Shown: positions 18,095-27,182 of the stretch, one piece after another
Numbering within the stretch: position 1 is the first letter of the stretch
Layout: each line of letters begins with the position of its first letter
Notes under the pieces: generated by a model
What the model was told of the DNA's origin: nothing
The model's database searches: none
What the model saw: the letters and a program-made list of their open reading frames with translations, nothing else
Position numbers and translations under genes: made by a program
From: an uncultured Pseudomonadales bacterium
GTDB lineage: Bacteria > Pseudomonadota > Gammaproteobacteria > Pseudomonadales > Azotimanducaceae
Reading direction: 5' to 3'
Assembly (NCBI GenBank): GCA_958296195.1
Contig: OY282455.1
Span: 310,001-374,000 of the forward strand
DNA: 64,000 nt

Positions 18095-19798
18095 TTAGTG
18101 CCGGAAATGGCGGATGCCGGTGAAAAGCATCGCCATGCCGTGCTCGTTGGCGGCGGCGATCACTTCGTCGTCCCGCAGGGCGCCGCCCGGCTGAATCACC
18201 GCCGCCACGCCCGCCGCCGCCGCCGCGTCAATGCCATCCCGGAACGGAAAGAAAGCGTCGGACGCCATGACCGATCCGGCGACCTCCAAACCCTCGTCCG
18301 CCGCCTTGAGGGACGCGATCCGAGCGCTGACCACTCGGCTCATCTGCCCGGCACCGACGCCGACGGTGCGCCCGCCCTTGGCGTAAACGATGGCGTTCGA
18401 CTTGGCGAACCAAGCCACCTTCCAAGCAAACAGCAGGTCGTCCCGCTCCTGATCGTTCGGTGCTCGGGCGGTCACGGTCTTGAGAGCGTCGGCATCGACT
18501 TCCTGAGCGTCGACGGTTTGCGCCAGCAGCCCACCGCCGACGGTTTTGACCTCCAGGCCTCGCTCGGCGTCCGCAAAGGCGCCGCAGTTCAGCAGCCGCA
18601 AGTTGGGCTTGGATTTGGCGACCTGCAGCGCGTCCTCGGCAACCGCCGGGGCGATGACCACTTCGGCGAACTGCCGGGCCAGCACCGCCTCCAGCACCGA
18701 ACCTGCAAGGGGCCGGTTGAAGGCGATCACGCCGCCGAAGGCGGAGGTGGGGTCTGCTGCGAAAGCGCCTGCATAGGCCTGCTCAAGGTCCGCCCCCAAG
18801 GCGACGCCGCAGGGATTGGCGTGCTTGACGATCACGCAGGCGGGAGCGGCGAAGGTCCGGACGCATTCGAGGGCCGCGTCCGCGTCGGCGATGTTGTTGT
18901 AGGACAGCGCCTTCCCTTGTAGTTGGGCGGCGGCGGCGATGCTCCCCGACAGCGGCCCATCCTTGATGTAAAAGGCCGCCGCCTGATGGGGATTCTCTCC
19001 GTAGCGCAGATCCTTGAGCTTGCGGTAGCCTAGGCTAAGTTCTTCTGGGAAGGCGCTTGCGGCGGACTCGTCCGGGCCAAAGTAATCGGCAATGGTGTAC
19101 TCATAGTCGGCGGTGTGGCGAAACGCCTTGGCCGCGAAGCGACGCCGTTGCTCAAAGCCGATGGCGCCGGCCTGCAAGCCGGCTGCAACGGCCCCGTAGT
19201 CCGCGGGGTCCACCACCACCAGCACGTCCGCGTGGTTCTTGGCGGCGGCGCGAATCATGGCTGGGCCGCCGATGTCGATGTTCTCCAAGGCCAGTTCATC
19301 GGAGACGTCCAGTTCGGCGATGGCGGCGGCGAAGGGATAGAGATTGACGACGACCAGATCGATGGGCGTTATACCGTGTTTGGCCATTGCCGCGCCGTCA
19401 ATGGCGCGGCGGCCAAGGATGCCGCCGTGAATCTTCGGATGCAGGGTCTTGACACGCCCGTCCATGATTTCCGGGAAGCCGGTGTGGGCCGCCACTTCGG
19501 TGACCGGCAGACCGGCGGCGGCGATGGCCTGAGCGGTGCCGCCAGTAGATAAAAGCTCGACGCCAAGTTCATGCAGTGCGGCGGCGAAGTCGGCCAGCCC
19601 AGTCTTGTCGGAAACGCTCAGCAACGCCCGTTCCGGCCGGACCAGTCTGGCTTGGCCTGAAACTGCTGACCGGGCCTGTTGCGATTGGACTGGTTCTTTC
19701 TTGCCAGAAGCGCTTGGCGGGGCGCCGGCCGGCCTGTTCATGCGGCTGCGGCCGTCTCGTTGAGCATCCTCTTTGTTCTTCCCTAGGATGGTTGTCAT
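18095..19798 (-). CDS. purH: Bifunctional AICAR formyltransferase / IMP cyclohydrolase
   Basis: This enzyme does the last two steps of IMP synthesis. The cyclohydrolase (MGS-like) domain begins at about residue 54 ([17 protein letters not shown]) and includes STGGTAQAI and [17 protein letters not shown]. The formyltransferase domain has the catalytic [14 protein letters not shown] and the late [10 protein letters not shown]. At 567 residues it is about 45 longer than usual. The extra residues are all N-terminal, polar and Gln/Arg/Ser-rich, and start at an ATG that overlaps the accB stop (ATGA). An internal start at Met20 (19741) is possible, but none lies at the domain boundary. Finding accB directly upstream is unusual; accC is the normal neighbour. 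Confidence 0.96.
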   Translation of the reverse strand: MTTILGKNKEDAQRDGRSRMNRPAGAPPSASGKKEPVQSQQARSAVSGQARLVRPERALLSVSDKTGLADFAAALHELGVELLSTGGTAQAIAAAGLPVTEVAAHTGFPEIMDGRVKTLHPKIHGGILGRRAIDGAAMAKHGITPIDLVVVNLYPFAAAIAELDVSDELALENIDIGGPAMIRAAAKNHADVLVVVDPADYGAVAAGLQAGAIGFEQRRRFAAKAFRHTADYEYTIADYFGPDESAASAFPEELSLGYRKLKDLRYGENPHQAAAFYIKDGPLSGSIAAAAQLQGKALSYNNIADADAALECVRTFAAPACVIVKHANPCGVALGADLEQAYAGAFAADPTSAFGGVIAFNRPLAGSVLEAVLARQFAEVVIAPAVAEDALQVAKSKPNLRLLNCGAFADAERGLEVKTVGGGLLAQTVDAQEVDADALKTVTARAPNDQERDDLLFAWKVAWFAKSNAIVYAKGGRTVGVGAGQMSRVVSARIASLKAADEGLEVAGSVMASDAFFPFRDGIDAAAAAGVAAVIQPGGALRDDEVIAAANEHGMAMLFTGIRHFRH

Positions 19799-20250
19799 GC
19801 CGCCGCGGTCGGCTCGATGCGGAAAAGGGGTTGGCCGTCGGCCACCGGCTCGCTGTCCCGCATGAGGATTTCCACTACCTTGCCGGCCGCTTGCGCGGGG
19901 ATTTCATTCATCATCTTCATGCTCTCTATGATGCAGAGGATGTCCCCCAGCGCCACCTCCGCGCCCAGATGCACAAAGGGCGCTGCGCCGGGGGAGGGGG
20001 CGGCGTAAACAGTGCCGGCCATGGGCGCCGTCAGAGTGGTGCGGGCCGGCCGCGGCTTCACTTGGGCGGTTGCAGCCGTCGTTGGCGGCGCTGTCGCTGC
20101 GGATGCCTCCCCTAGCGCTGGCGCACCGGGCATGGATGCCCCGTTGGGGCGCACGATGCGGATGGCCTCGTCGCCGCTCTTGACCTCCAGTTCGGCGATG
20201 CCGGACTCCTCGACCAGCTCGATGAGCTTCTTGACTTTGCGTAGATCCAT
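19795..20250 (-). CDS. accB: Biotin carboxyl carrier protein of acetyl-CoA carboxylase
   Basis: A 151-residue carrier whose Lys in the C-terminal motif [12 protein letters not shown] is biotinylated and shuttles carboxyl groups for malonyl-CoA synthesis. The N-terminus [20 protein letters not shown] (ATG 20250) is typical and is preferred over a GTG/ATG six codons upstream. A Pro/Ala/Thr-rich linker (about residues 40-75) joins it to the biotinyl domain starting at about residue 78 ([13 protein letters not shown]). aroQ lies immediately upstream, the usual partner. The biotin carboxylase gene accC, normally next, is missing from this position: purH follows with a 4-base overlap. Confidence 0.96.
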   Translation of the reverse strand: MDLRKVKKLIELVEESGIAELEVKSGDEAIRIVRPNGASMPGAPALGEASAATAPPTTAATAQVKPRPARTTLTAPMAGTVYAAPSPGAAPFVHLGAEVALGDILCIIESMKMMNEIPAQAAGKVVEILMRDSEPVADGQPLFRIEPTAAA

Positions 20251-20276
20251 TGCCGCGCCCCACTGCAACCGGAAAC

Positions 20277-20714
20277 TCAGCCTTCGGCGTTGGCCATCGC
20301 CGCTTCCAAGGCGAAACGATAGCCTTGGGCGCCAAGGCCGGTGATGACGCCCCAGGCTACGTCCGAGAGGTAGGAGAGGCGCCGAAACTCCTCCCGGCCA
20401 TGCACGTTGGACAAGTGTACTTCAATGAAGGGGATTGCCACGCTCAGCAAGGCGTCCCGCAGGGCGATGCTGGTATGCGTGAAGGCGCCGGGATTGATGA
20501 TGATGGCGGTGGCTTGTCCCTTTGCCGCCTGAACGCAATCGATCAGTTCATGTTCGGCGTTGGATTGCCGGCATTCGACTTCGTGGCCCCTGGATGCGGC
20601 CAAGGCGGTGAGGGCGCTGTTGATGTCGTCCAGCGTGTCATCGCCGTAGATCTCCGGCTCCCGACTGCCGAGCAGATTAAGATTTGGGCCGTGCAGAACT
20701 AGAAATTTGGCCAT
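20277..20714 (-). CDS. aroQ: Type II 3-dehydroquinate dehydratase
   Basis: A 145-residue dodecameric enzyme of the shikimate pathway. The start [20 protein letters not shown] (ATG 20714) contains the active-site loop region; the lid Arg/Tyr ([11 protein letters not shown]), [10 protein letters not shown] (Asn and catalytic neighbourhood), [13 protein letters not shown] (His) and the closing GAQGYRFAL are all present. A second ATG three codons upstream is possible. It heads the minus-strand run aroQ-accB-purH-purD and is preceded by a 118-base gap that holds an inverted repeat. Confidence 0.96.
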   Translation of the reverse strand: MAKFLVLHGPNLNLLGSREPEIYGDDTLDDINSALTALAASRGHEVECRQSNAEHELIDCVQAAKGQATAIIINPGAFTHTSIALRDALLSVAIPFIEVHLSNVHGREEFRRLSYLSDVAWGVITGLGAQGYRFALEAAMANAEG

Positions 20715-20782
20715 TCCAAGCACCGGATGTGAATAAAGGGCGCATTTTCGGAGTATGAGCTGAATTTGTCCAGTTATCCGAT

Positions 20783-20816
20783 AAATCCCGTCTAATTAAG
20801 CGAAGTTACGGGATTT
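20783..20816. repeat. 9-bp inverted repeat between aroQ and dsbD
   Basis: Arms aaatcccgt (20783-20791) and acgggattt (20808-20816) are perfectly complementary across a 16-base loop. It lies 17 bases beyond the dsbD stop and about 70 bases upstream of aroQ. The lack of a clear T run makes a strong intrinsic terminator doubtful in either direction, so it could equally be an operator for the aroQ run. Confidence 0.5.
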
Positions 20817-20832
20817 TCCAAACAACGTCATC

Positions 20833-22965
20833 TCAAATTGATGGCGCTCCACCCTCGGCTGTGGGGCTGTTTTGGTTCGTCGCCTCCGCATCGCGGCCAA
20901 GGAAACTGGCGCCGGCGCCGTTCCCCTGGCCGAGGAGCACGGCGTCCAGATGGCGCGCCAAGGCGTCGGCGCCGATTTCGCCCTGCACCCGCAAGCCCGT
21001 CAGTTCCGCCCCATCGCGGCCAAAGAACACCAGGCCCGGCGGCCCGAACAGGTTAAAGGCGTTGAGCAGCGCCTTGTCGTCCGCGCTGTTGGCGGTGACG
21101 TCCGCCCGCAGCAGGTGGAATTGACTGAGGCCCTCGGCCACCTTCGGCTGGGGAAAGACCGAGCGCTCCATGATCTTGCAGGAGATGCACCAATCCGCGT
21201 ACAGGTCCAACAGCGCCATGCGGCCACTGCCGTTGGCGGCGGCGACCTCCGCTTGCACTTCATGCAGGTTGCGGACCGCCCGCCACTGCAAGCCGGCTGC
21301 GGCGCCTTGTCCTTCGGCGGCACCGAAGCTCCGCAAAGGCCGCAAGGGGTCCCCGGCCCCGCTGGCGGCGCCGACCAACAGCAACACTCCATAGATGGCG
21401 CTGGCGAAGCCCAACGCCTTCCAAAGCCGGCCCCAACCCTGCTTGGGCGCGGCGTCCAGCCCGCCCAGGAAGGCCGCGCAGCCGATCAGCAGCGCCGCCC
21501 AAAGCACCAAGGTGAGCGGCGGCGGCAGCACCCGCTCCAGCAACCAGACGGCGACGGCCAGCAGCAGGACGCCAAAGACTGCTTTGACGGCGTTCATCCA
21601 AGCGCCGGCCCGCGGCAGCAGATGGCCGCCGCTGGCACCGATGACGAGCAGGGGCACCCCCATGCCCAACCCTAGGGCCAGCAAGGCCGCGCCGCCAAGC
21701 ACCGCGTCATTGGTGGTGCTGATGTAGATCAGGGCGCCGGCCAAGGGCGCGGAAACGCAGGGCGACACCACTAGGGCGGAGAGCGCCCCCAGCACCGCCA
21801 CACTGAGGTGCCGGCCGCCGCCCAGGCCTCGGCTCAAGCCGTCCAGCTGGTCCTGCCAGCGTTGCGGCAGCCGCAGTTCATAGAAGCCGAACATGGACAG
21901 GGACAGCAGGGCGAAGACGATGGCGAAGGCGATGAGCACTGGCGGCGCCTGCAGGGCCGCCTGCAAATTGAGGCTGGCCCCAAACAGCCCCATCAGGGTG
22001 CCGATGGCGGCGTAGGTGAAGGCCATCCCCAAGACGTAGGCGAGGGAGAGCCCAAAGGCCCGCCGGCGGGTCAGGTCCCCGCCGGCGCTGCCGGGGCCGC
22101 CCTTTGAGGAAATAATGATGCTGGAGAGGATGGGCACCATGGGCAACACGCAGGGAGTGAAGGCAAGGCCGATGCCGCCTAGGAAGAACAGGGCTGCGGC
22201 CAACAGCCAGCCCCGCTCGGCCAACAGGGAGGCCAGCCGCCGTTCCTCCGTTGCCGGCGGGGGAAGGGCGGCACCCGTCTGTGGCGCTGCGAAAACGGCG
22301 CTGGAAGTCGAAGAATCATCCGCATTGGGGCCAGAAGAGGCCGAATCGCCATCTACGGCGTCGTTGGGGGATCCGGTCGGGTCGCCGGAAGCGAGGGCGG
22401 GCGCGGCTGCTGCTGCCGAACCGACGGCGTTCAGGATCACCCAACGGGTTTCCGGCGGATAGCAGAGGCCGGCCTCGGCGCAACCCTGGTAGGAGACGCC
22501 GACCTCGAACAGGCCCTCGGCATGGGTGATCGGCACCCGGATCTCGACCCGCCTGTAATAGACCTCCACCGCGCCGAAGAATTCATCGACCTTGGGCTTG
22601 CCGGGCGGTATTTCCGGCGGCCCTAGGGTGGCGACGTCGCCCTCCCGCAGGGTGAAGTCGAAGCGGTGGCGGTACAGGTAGTAGCCTTCCGGCATGTCCC
22701 AATAGGCCAGCAGGGCGCCGTCGTCGCCTAGTTCCGTGCTCAGCACGAATGCCTCATCGACGGGCAGGAACTCCGGGGCCTCGCCCAGCCCAGCCGGTTG
22801 CGGCGCCGGCAGCGCCGCCCCCAAACCGAAGGCCAACAGCCCCGACAAAACCCCAAGCCTCACCCCAAGCGCCCAGCGTCCGCTGCGCAGGGTGCGTTCA
22901 CACGGAGACGGACCGCCGGATTGGGAACCATGCGGAAGGCTTTTCTGGCAAGATAGGTGCTGCAT
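20833..22965 (-). CDS. dsbD: Thiol:disulfide interchange protein DsbD
   Basis: This 710-residue inner-membrane reductase passes electrons from cytoplasmic thioredoxin to the periplasm. All three modules are present with their cysteine pairs: the N-terminal periplasmic immunoglobulin-like domain (YQGCAEAGLCYPP), an eight-helix membrane domain (FTPCVLPMVPILSS and VVSPCVSAPLAGAL) and a C-terminal thioredoxin domain (YADWCISCKIMERSVF). Between the N-domain and the first helix of the membrane domain lies a long Ser/Asp/Ala linker. The start at ATG 22965 leaves about 28 residues before the signal segment (GVRLGVLSGLLAFGLGAAL); longer starts at 22995 or 23046 exist. It diverges from a lipoprotein gene with only about 31 bases between starts. 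Confidence 0.93.
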   Translation of the reverse strand: MQHLSCQKSLPHGSQSGGPSPCERTLRSGRWALGVRLGVLSGLLAFGLGAALPAPQPAGLGEAPEFLPVDEAFVLSTELGDDGALLAYWDMPEGYYLYRHRFDFTLREGDVATLGPPEIPPGKPKVDEFFGAVEVYYRRVEIRVPITHAEGLFEVGVSYQGCAEAGLCYPPETRWVILNAVGSAAAAAPALASGDPTGSPNDAVDGDSASSGPNADDSSTSSAVFAAPQTGAALPPPATEERRLASLLAERGWLLAAALFFLGGIGLAFTPCVLPMVPILSSIIISSKGGPGSAGGDLTRRRAFGLSLAYVLGMAFTYAAIGTLMGLFGASLNLQAALQAPPVLIAFAIVFALLSLSMFGFYELRLPQRWQDQLDGLSRGLGGGRHLSVAVLGALSALVVSPCVSAPLAGALIYISTTNDAVLGGAALLALGLGMGVPLLVIGASGGHLLPRAGAWMNAVKAVFGVLLLAVAVWLLERVLPPPLTLVLWAALLIGCAAFLGGLDAAPKQGWGRLWKALGFASAIYGVLLLVGAASGAGDPLRPLRSFGAAEGQGAAAGLQWRAVRNLHEVQAEVAAANGSGRMALLDLYADWCISCKIMERSVFPQPKVAEGLSQFHLLRADVTANSADDKALLNAFNLFGPPGLVFFGRDGAELTGLRVQGEIGADALARHLDAVLLGQGNGAGASFLGRDAEATNQNSPTAEGGAPSI

Positions 22966-22996
22966 TGGAAAGCGACCTTTGCTTCTAGGTCTCATC

Positions 22997-23710
22997 GTGA
23001 ACCCATCCAAGCCTTTTGGCAATGCGTTATTCGGTTCCGGCGGCATCGGGGCGCTGTGCCTCGTTGCCCTGCTGAGCGCTTGTCAAACCACTCAGGCGCC
23101 GGAGTTGCTGCCGGTGGAGAACCGCAGCCAACCGGCACCCGAAGTCGAGGACGGCACCCTGGACAGGTTGCTGGCGGCGGCGGAGCGGGCGATTGCGGAG
23201 GACCGGTTGACCGTCCCGGAGGCCGGCAGCGCGTTCGCCCTTTATCAGGAAGTGTTGACCCTGATGCCGGACCATGCGGCGGCGCGGCGCGGCTTGGAGA
23301 AGATAGTTGAACGCTATGTGCAGTTGGCTTTGCGGGCGGCGGAGCGGCAGCGCTTCCCGCAGGCGCGGTCAATGCTGGCGCGGGCGCGGCTGGTTGATCC
23401 GGCGCACCCAGCCATCGAGCCGACCGGACAGCAAGTGGTGCTGCTGGAGGGCGCACGGCGGGAAAGGGTGCCGCTGGACGGCGCCCAATTACGGGGGCGC
23501 ACCGCGGCGGTGGAGCAAAGGCTGCTGCGGTTGGGCAGCCGCGCCGGTCGGCCAGGCTGCCGAGTGGCCATCAACGCCCGTTCCGACGCCGAGGGGCGAT
23601 GGGTCTATCAACAACTGAATCGCGGCGCCGGCGGCGTTCGAGTGCGGGCCAGCCTAACGGTCGCCTCGCCACCGACCGTGGAGCTGATATGTTTTGCCAA
23701 CACAGGGTAG
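22997..23710 (+). CDS. Predicted lipoprotein with TPR-like helical region
   Basis: From GTG 22997 the 237-residue product has a lipoprotein signal ending LCLVALLSACQTTQAPELL, a good lipobox with Cys at about residue 28. The next residues (PVENRSQPAPEVEDGT) are acidic, without Asp at +2, so outer-membrane sorting is expected. Residues 50-140 are helical and repeat-like, with Ala/Arg-rich pairs such as ALYQEVLTLMPDHAAARRGL and FPQARSMLARARLVDPAHP, typical of TPR units. The C-terminal part (GCRVAINARSDAEGRWVYQQ) is beta-like and unassigned. It runs divergently from dsbD; a DUF2333 gene follows 86 bases on. Function unknown. Confidence 0.7.
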   Translation: MNPSKPFGNALFGSGGIGALCLVALLSACQTTQAPELLPVENRSQPAPEVEDGTLDRLLAAAERAIAEDRLTVPEAGSAFALYQEVLTLMPDHAAARRGLEKIVERYVQLALRAAERQRFPQARSMLARARLVDPAHPAIEPTGQQVVLLEGARRERVPLDGAQLRGRTAAVEQRLLRLGSRAGRPGCRVAINARSDAEGRWVYQQLNRGAGGVRVRASLTVASPPTVELICFANTG

Positions 23711-23796
23711 CCCCGCGGATGCGCTCCCTTGGCCGGGGGCGAACTGCCTATCTATGGGCACATACCATTTCGAGATGATCCGGTGAGGCCGTGAAC

Positions 23797-24879
23797 ATGA
23801 ACTGGAAATTCTGGCGCATCCTGCCGAACCTGGCCGGCAAACTGTCGGTCGGCAACGGGTGGCGGCGGCTTGGCGCAGCCTTGGGCTTAGGCGGCGGCAC
23901 CGTCAGTCGGTTGGTTGCCGGGTTGGTTGTCATTTATCTGTTGGCCAGCTTGTTTCTGGGCTGGTGGTGGGACAAGGAACCGGACCTGTTCGACGTGCGG
24001 GCCAACGCCGCCAGCCATGCCCAGCAGGCGCAGCGCGAGCCGGTCATCGGCTACACCACCACGGCCGCCCTGATTCGCTTGGCGGAGACTCTGCTCGACA
24101 AGCGCGGCGGCTACCTCTCCAACGACATCGCGCCGCCGGGCCTGTGGATGGACAACATCCCCAATTGGGAGTTCGGCGTTCTGACGCAGATTCGGGACGC
24201 CTCCCGCGCCTACCGCATCGACTTCGCCCGCTCCCAAAGCCAGTCCACCGAAGACCCGGACCTGCAAAGCGCCGAAGGCCAGTTCTTCTTCGACAACTCC
24301 AGCTGGATCTTCCCGGACAGCGAGGGCGAGTACCGGCAGGGTGTCCGCCACCTGAACGCCTACCTAATGCGGCTGGCGGACCCCTCCCGCCCGAACGCCC
24401 AGTTCTACGCCCGCGCCGACAACCTGCAGCATTGGCTGCAAGGGGTGGAAACGCGCTTGGGCAGCCTTTCGCAACGGCTTTCCGCCAGCGTCGGCAAGCG
24501 GCAGTTGAACGTCGATCTGGCTGGGGACGCCGCCGCCGCCCAAGCCACCGACGCACCCCGCAACCAGGACTTCAAGACCCCTTGGCTGCAAATCGACGAC
24601 GTCTTCTATGAGGCGAGGGGCCAAACCTGGGCGCTGCTGCACTTGCTGCGCGCCGTGGAGCAGGACTTTGGCGATGTGCTGGACAACAAGAACGCCAGAG
24701 TCAGCGTGCAGCAAATCATCCGCGAGCTGGAGCCAACCCAAGACACCCTGTGGAGCCTCGTGGTGCTGAACGGCAGCGGCCTGGGCCTGCTGGCCAACCA
24801 CTCCCTAGTAATGGCTTCCCACATCTCCCGCGCCAACGCGGCCATCATCGACCTGAGGTCTTTGCTGGCGCAGGGTTAG
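23797..24879 (+). CDS. DUF2333 family inner-membrane protein
   Basis: A 360-residue protein with one membrane helix (SRLVAGLVVIYLLASLFLGWWW, about residues 38-59) and a large periplasmic helical domain. Hallmarks of DUF2333 are the segments VIGYTTTAALIRLAETLLDKRGGYLSND, PGLWMDNIPNWEFGVL and RDASRAYRIDFARSQSQS. These proteins are widespread in gammaproteobacteria; their function is not known. The ATG at 23797 is preferred over GTG 23791 because ggtgagg ends 8 bases before the ATG but only 2 before the GTG. A 236-base gap follows, before hppA. Confidence 0.88.
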   Translation: MNWKFWRILPNLAGKLSVGNGWRRLGAALGLGGGTVSRLVAGLVVIYLLASLFLGWWWDKEPDLFDVRANAASHAQQAQREPVIGYTTTAALIRLAETLLDKRGGYLSNDIAPPGLWMDNIPNWEFGVLTQIRDASRAYRIDFARSQSQSTEDPDLQSAEGQFFFDNSSWIFPDSEGEYRQGVRHLNAYLMRLADPSRPNAQFYARADNLQHWLQGVETRLGSLSQRLSASVGKRQLNVDLAGDAAAAQATDAPRNQDFKTPWLQIDDVFYEARGQTWALLHLLRAVEQDFGDVLDNKNARVSVQQIIRELEPTQDTLWSLVVLNGSGLGLLANHSLVMASHISRANAAIIDLRSLLAQG

Positions 24880-25115
24880 GGCGTCGCACCTTGCCGGCTT
24901 GAAGTGGGTTCCGCCCCATCTTAAGGGATGCCAACCAAGTGCGGTGGCCTGCTTCGAGCGGCACCCTTGGCCCAACGCAGCAGGCGACCGGCGTTTTGAA
25001 CCCTAGCGGCAGCCGCTCTGGATGCCTTTTCCGATGGTGCTGCTATCATACGCGCCGCCGGCGCCGGTTGGCGCATCTCGAGCAAGCATCGCACAAGCAA
25101 ACATAAGGACAGCAC

Positions 25116-27149
25116 ATGACTGAACTTTCCCTAGTGCCGCCCGCGTTGGGGCTGGTCGGGCTGATTGCCGCCTTCATCATTTACGCCTTGGTCAAGCGCT
25201 ATGACGAGGGCGATGAGGCCATCCGGAAAATCGCGGACGCCATTCACACCGGCGCGATGGTGTTCATGCGCCGGGAGTACAGCATGTTGGCGTTGTTCGC
25301 CGCCTTGTTGCTGGTGCTGCTGTTCTTTTCCGGATTGGGCGTGGAGACGATTTGGGCCTTCGTCGCCGGGGCGTTGTCCTCGGCCGGGGCCGGCTGGATC
25401 GGCATGTACACGGCCACCAAGGCCAACGTCCGCACCACCGCCGCCGCCCACAGCCAAGGGCCGGCGGCGGCGCTGTCCGTGGCCTTCTTCGGCGGCTCCA
25501 TCATGGGCTTGGCGGTGGCCTCCCTGGGCTTGATGGGCCTCGGCCTGGTCTATTACTTCTTCGGCGGGGACCCGGAGACCGCCCACCACATCCACGGCTT
25601 CGGCATGGGCGCCTCCACGGTGGCCCTGTTCTCTAGGGTGGGTGGCGGCATCTACACCAAGAGCGCCGACGTGGGGGCGGACTTGGTGGGCAAGGTGGAG
25701 GCCGGCATCCCGGAGGACGATCCGCGCAATCCCGGCGTGATCGCGGACAACGTGGGAGACAACGTGGGGGACGTGGCCGGCATGGGGTCGGACATCTTCG
25801 AGTCCTACTGCGGCTCCATGATCGCCACCATCGCCATCGCCGCCACCTTGGCGACGGGCAGCGTGGCGGCCTTGGCGCCAGGCATGACGGAGGGCGACGG
25901 CAAGGCGGCGCTGATGTTCCTGCCCTTGGCGATGGCCTCCACCGGGCTGATCTGCTCCATCATCGGCATCGGCATCGTGCGCTCCCGCTCCAGCGCCGCC
26001 CCGGCGCTGGCGCTGCGCATCGGCATGATCGCCACGCCCTTGCTGTTCATGGCCGCCTCCTACTTTGTGATCGGGCAAATCGGCGTCTCCACCGACATCT
26101 GGTGGGCCTTGGTGTTCGGCTCGGTCGGCGGCGTCGTCATCGGGCTGGTCACCGAGTACTACACCTCAGCAAAGCCGGTCATCCGCATCGCCAAGGCCGG
26201 GGAGACCGGTGCCGCCACCGTGATGATCACCGGCTTGGCGGTGGGCATGCAGTCCGTGGTGGTGCCCTTACTCGCCATCTGCGCCATCATCTTGATCTCC
26301 ACCACCTTGGCAGGGCTTTACGGGGTGGGCATCGCCGCCGTGGGGCTGCTCGCCACCGTGGGCATGACCATGGCGGTGGACGCCTACGGGCCAGTGGCGG
26401 ACAACGCCGGCGGCATCGCCGAAATGGGCGGCCTCGGTGAGGAAACCCGTAAAATCACGGATTCTCTGGATGAGTTGGGCAACACCACCGCCGCCATGGG
26501 CAAAGGCTTCGCCATCGGCGCCGCGGCCTTGGCCGCCCTGGCCATCATCGCCGCCTACGTCGAGACCATTCAGTTCAAGACCGGCGGTGAATTCACCCTC
26601 CACCTCGGCCACCCGGATGTGCTGATCGGCCTGTTCATCGGCGGCCTCACCCCCTTCCTCATCGCCAGCATCACCATGACTGCGGTGGGCGATGCGGCCA
26701 TGGAAATGATTCAGGAGATTCGCCGTCAGTTCCGCGAAATCCCTGGCCTGTTGGAAGGCAAAGCGGAGCCGGACACCGAGAAGTGCGTGGACATCGCCAC
26801 CTCCGCCGCCTTGAAGCGAATGCTGCTGCCGGGCGCCATCGCCGTGGCGGTGCCGCCGCTGGTGGGCTTCGGCCTCGGCCCGGAGGCATTGGGCGGCACC
26901 CTGGGCGGCGGCCTGCTCGGCTGCGTCCTGCTGGCCCTGACCATGGCCAACGCCGGTGGCGCTTGGGACAACGCCAAGAAGTACGTCGAAAAGGGCAACC
27001 TAGGCGGCAAGGGCTCCGACGTTCACGCCGCCACGGTGGTGGGCGACACGGTGGGCGACCCCTTCAAGGACACCTCCGGGCCGAGCATGAACATCCTCAT
27101 CAACGTCATGGCGATTGTCAGCTTGGTAATCGCGCCGCTGTTGGTTTAG
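25116..27149 (+). CDS. hppA: Membrane-bound ion-pumping pyrophosphatase
   Basis: A 677-residue, 16-helix enzyme that couples PPi hydrolysis to outward pumping of H+ or Na+. The substrate site is intact: [20 protein letters not shown], then [18 protein letters not shown], then late [14 protein letters not shown] and [20 protein letters not shown]. The K+-dependence site reads [10 protein letters not shown] (near residue 458), with Ala where K+-independent pumps have Lys, so K+ stimulation is predicted. Helix 6 reads [11 protein letters not shown] with the gating Glu in the position usual for Na+ pumps and some H+ pumps. An aagga lies 6 bases before the ATG. PPi made in biosynthesis could thus be turned into an ion gradient; pfp at 36.9 kb is the reverse-linked PPi enzyme. 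Confidence 0.95.
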   Translation: MTELSLVPPALGLVGLIAAFIIYALVKRYDEGDEAIRKIADAIHTGAMVFMRREYSMLALFAALLLVLLFFSGLGVETIWAFVAGALSSAGAGWIGMYTATKANVRTTAAAHSQGPAAALSVAFFGGSIMGLAVASLGLMGLGLVYYFFGGDPETAHHIHGFGMGASTVALFSRVGGGIYTKSADVGADLVGKVEAGIPEDDPRNPGVIADNVGDNVGDVAGMGSDIFESYCGSMIATIAIAATLATGSVAALAPGMTEGDGKAALMFLPLAMASTGLICSIIGIGIVRSRSSAAPALALRIGMIATPLLFMAASYFVIGQIGVSTDIWWALVFGSVGGVVIGLVTEYYTSAKPVIRIAKAGETGAATVMITGLAVGMQSVVVPLLAICAIILISTTLAGLYGVGIAAVGLLATVGMTMAVDAYGPVADNAGGIAEMGGLGEETRKITDSLDELGNTTAAMGKGFAIGAAALAALAIIAAYVETIQFKTGGEFTLHLGHPDVLIGLFIGGLTPFLIASITMTAVGDAAMEMIQEIRRQFREIPGLLEGKAEPDTEKCVDIATSAALKRMLLPGAIAVAVPPLVGFGLGPEALGGTLGGGLLGCVLLALTMANAGGAWDNAKKYVEKGNLGGKGSDVHAATVVGDTVGDPFKDTSGPSMNILINVMAIVSLVIAPLLV

Positions 27150-27182
27150 AGAGCGGCCTAGAGTGTGGTCGGGACGCTGGGG

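Noticed and set aside
22736-22996. N-terminal extension of the lipoprotein frame
   Set aside because: It would overlap dsbD by over 200 bases and put the lipoprotein signal in the middle of the protein; the GTG at 22997 fits the signal peptide.
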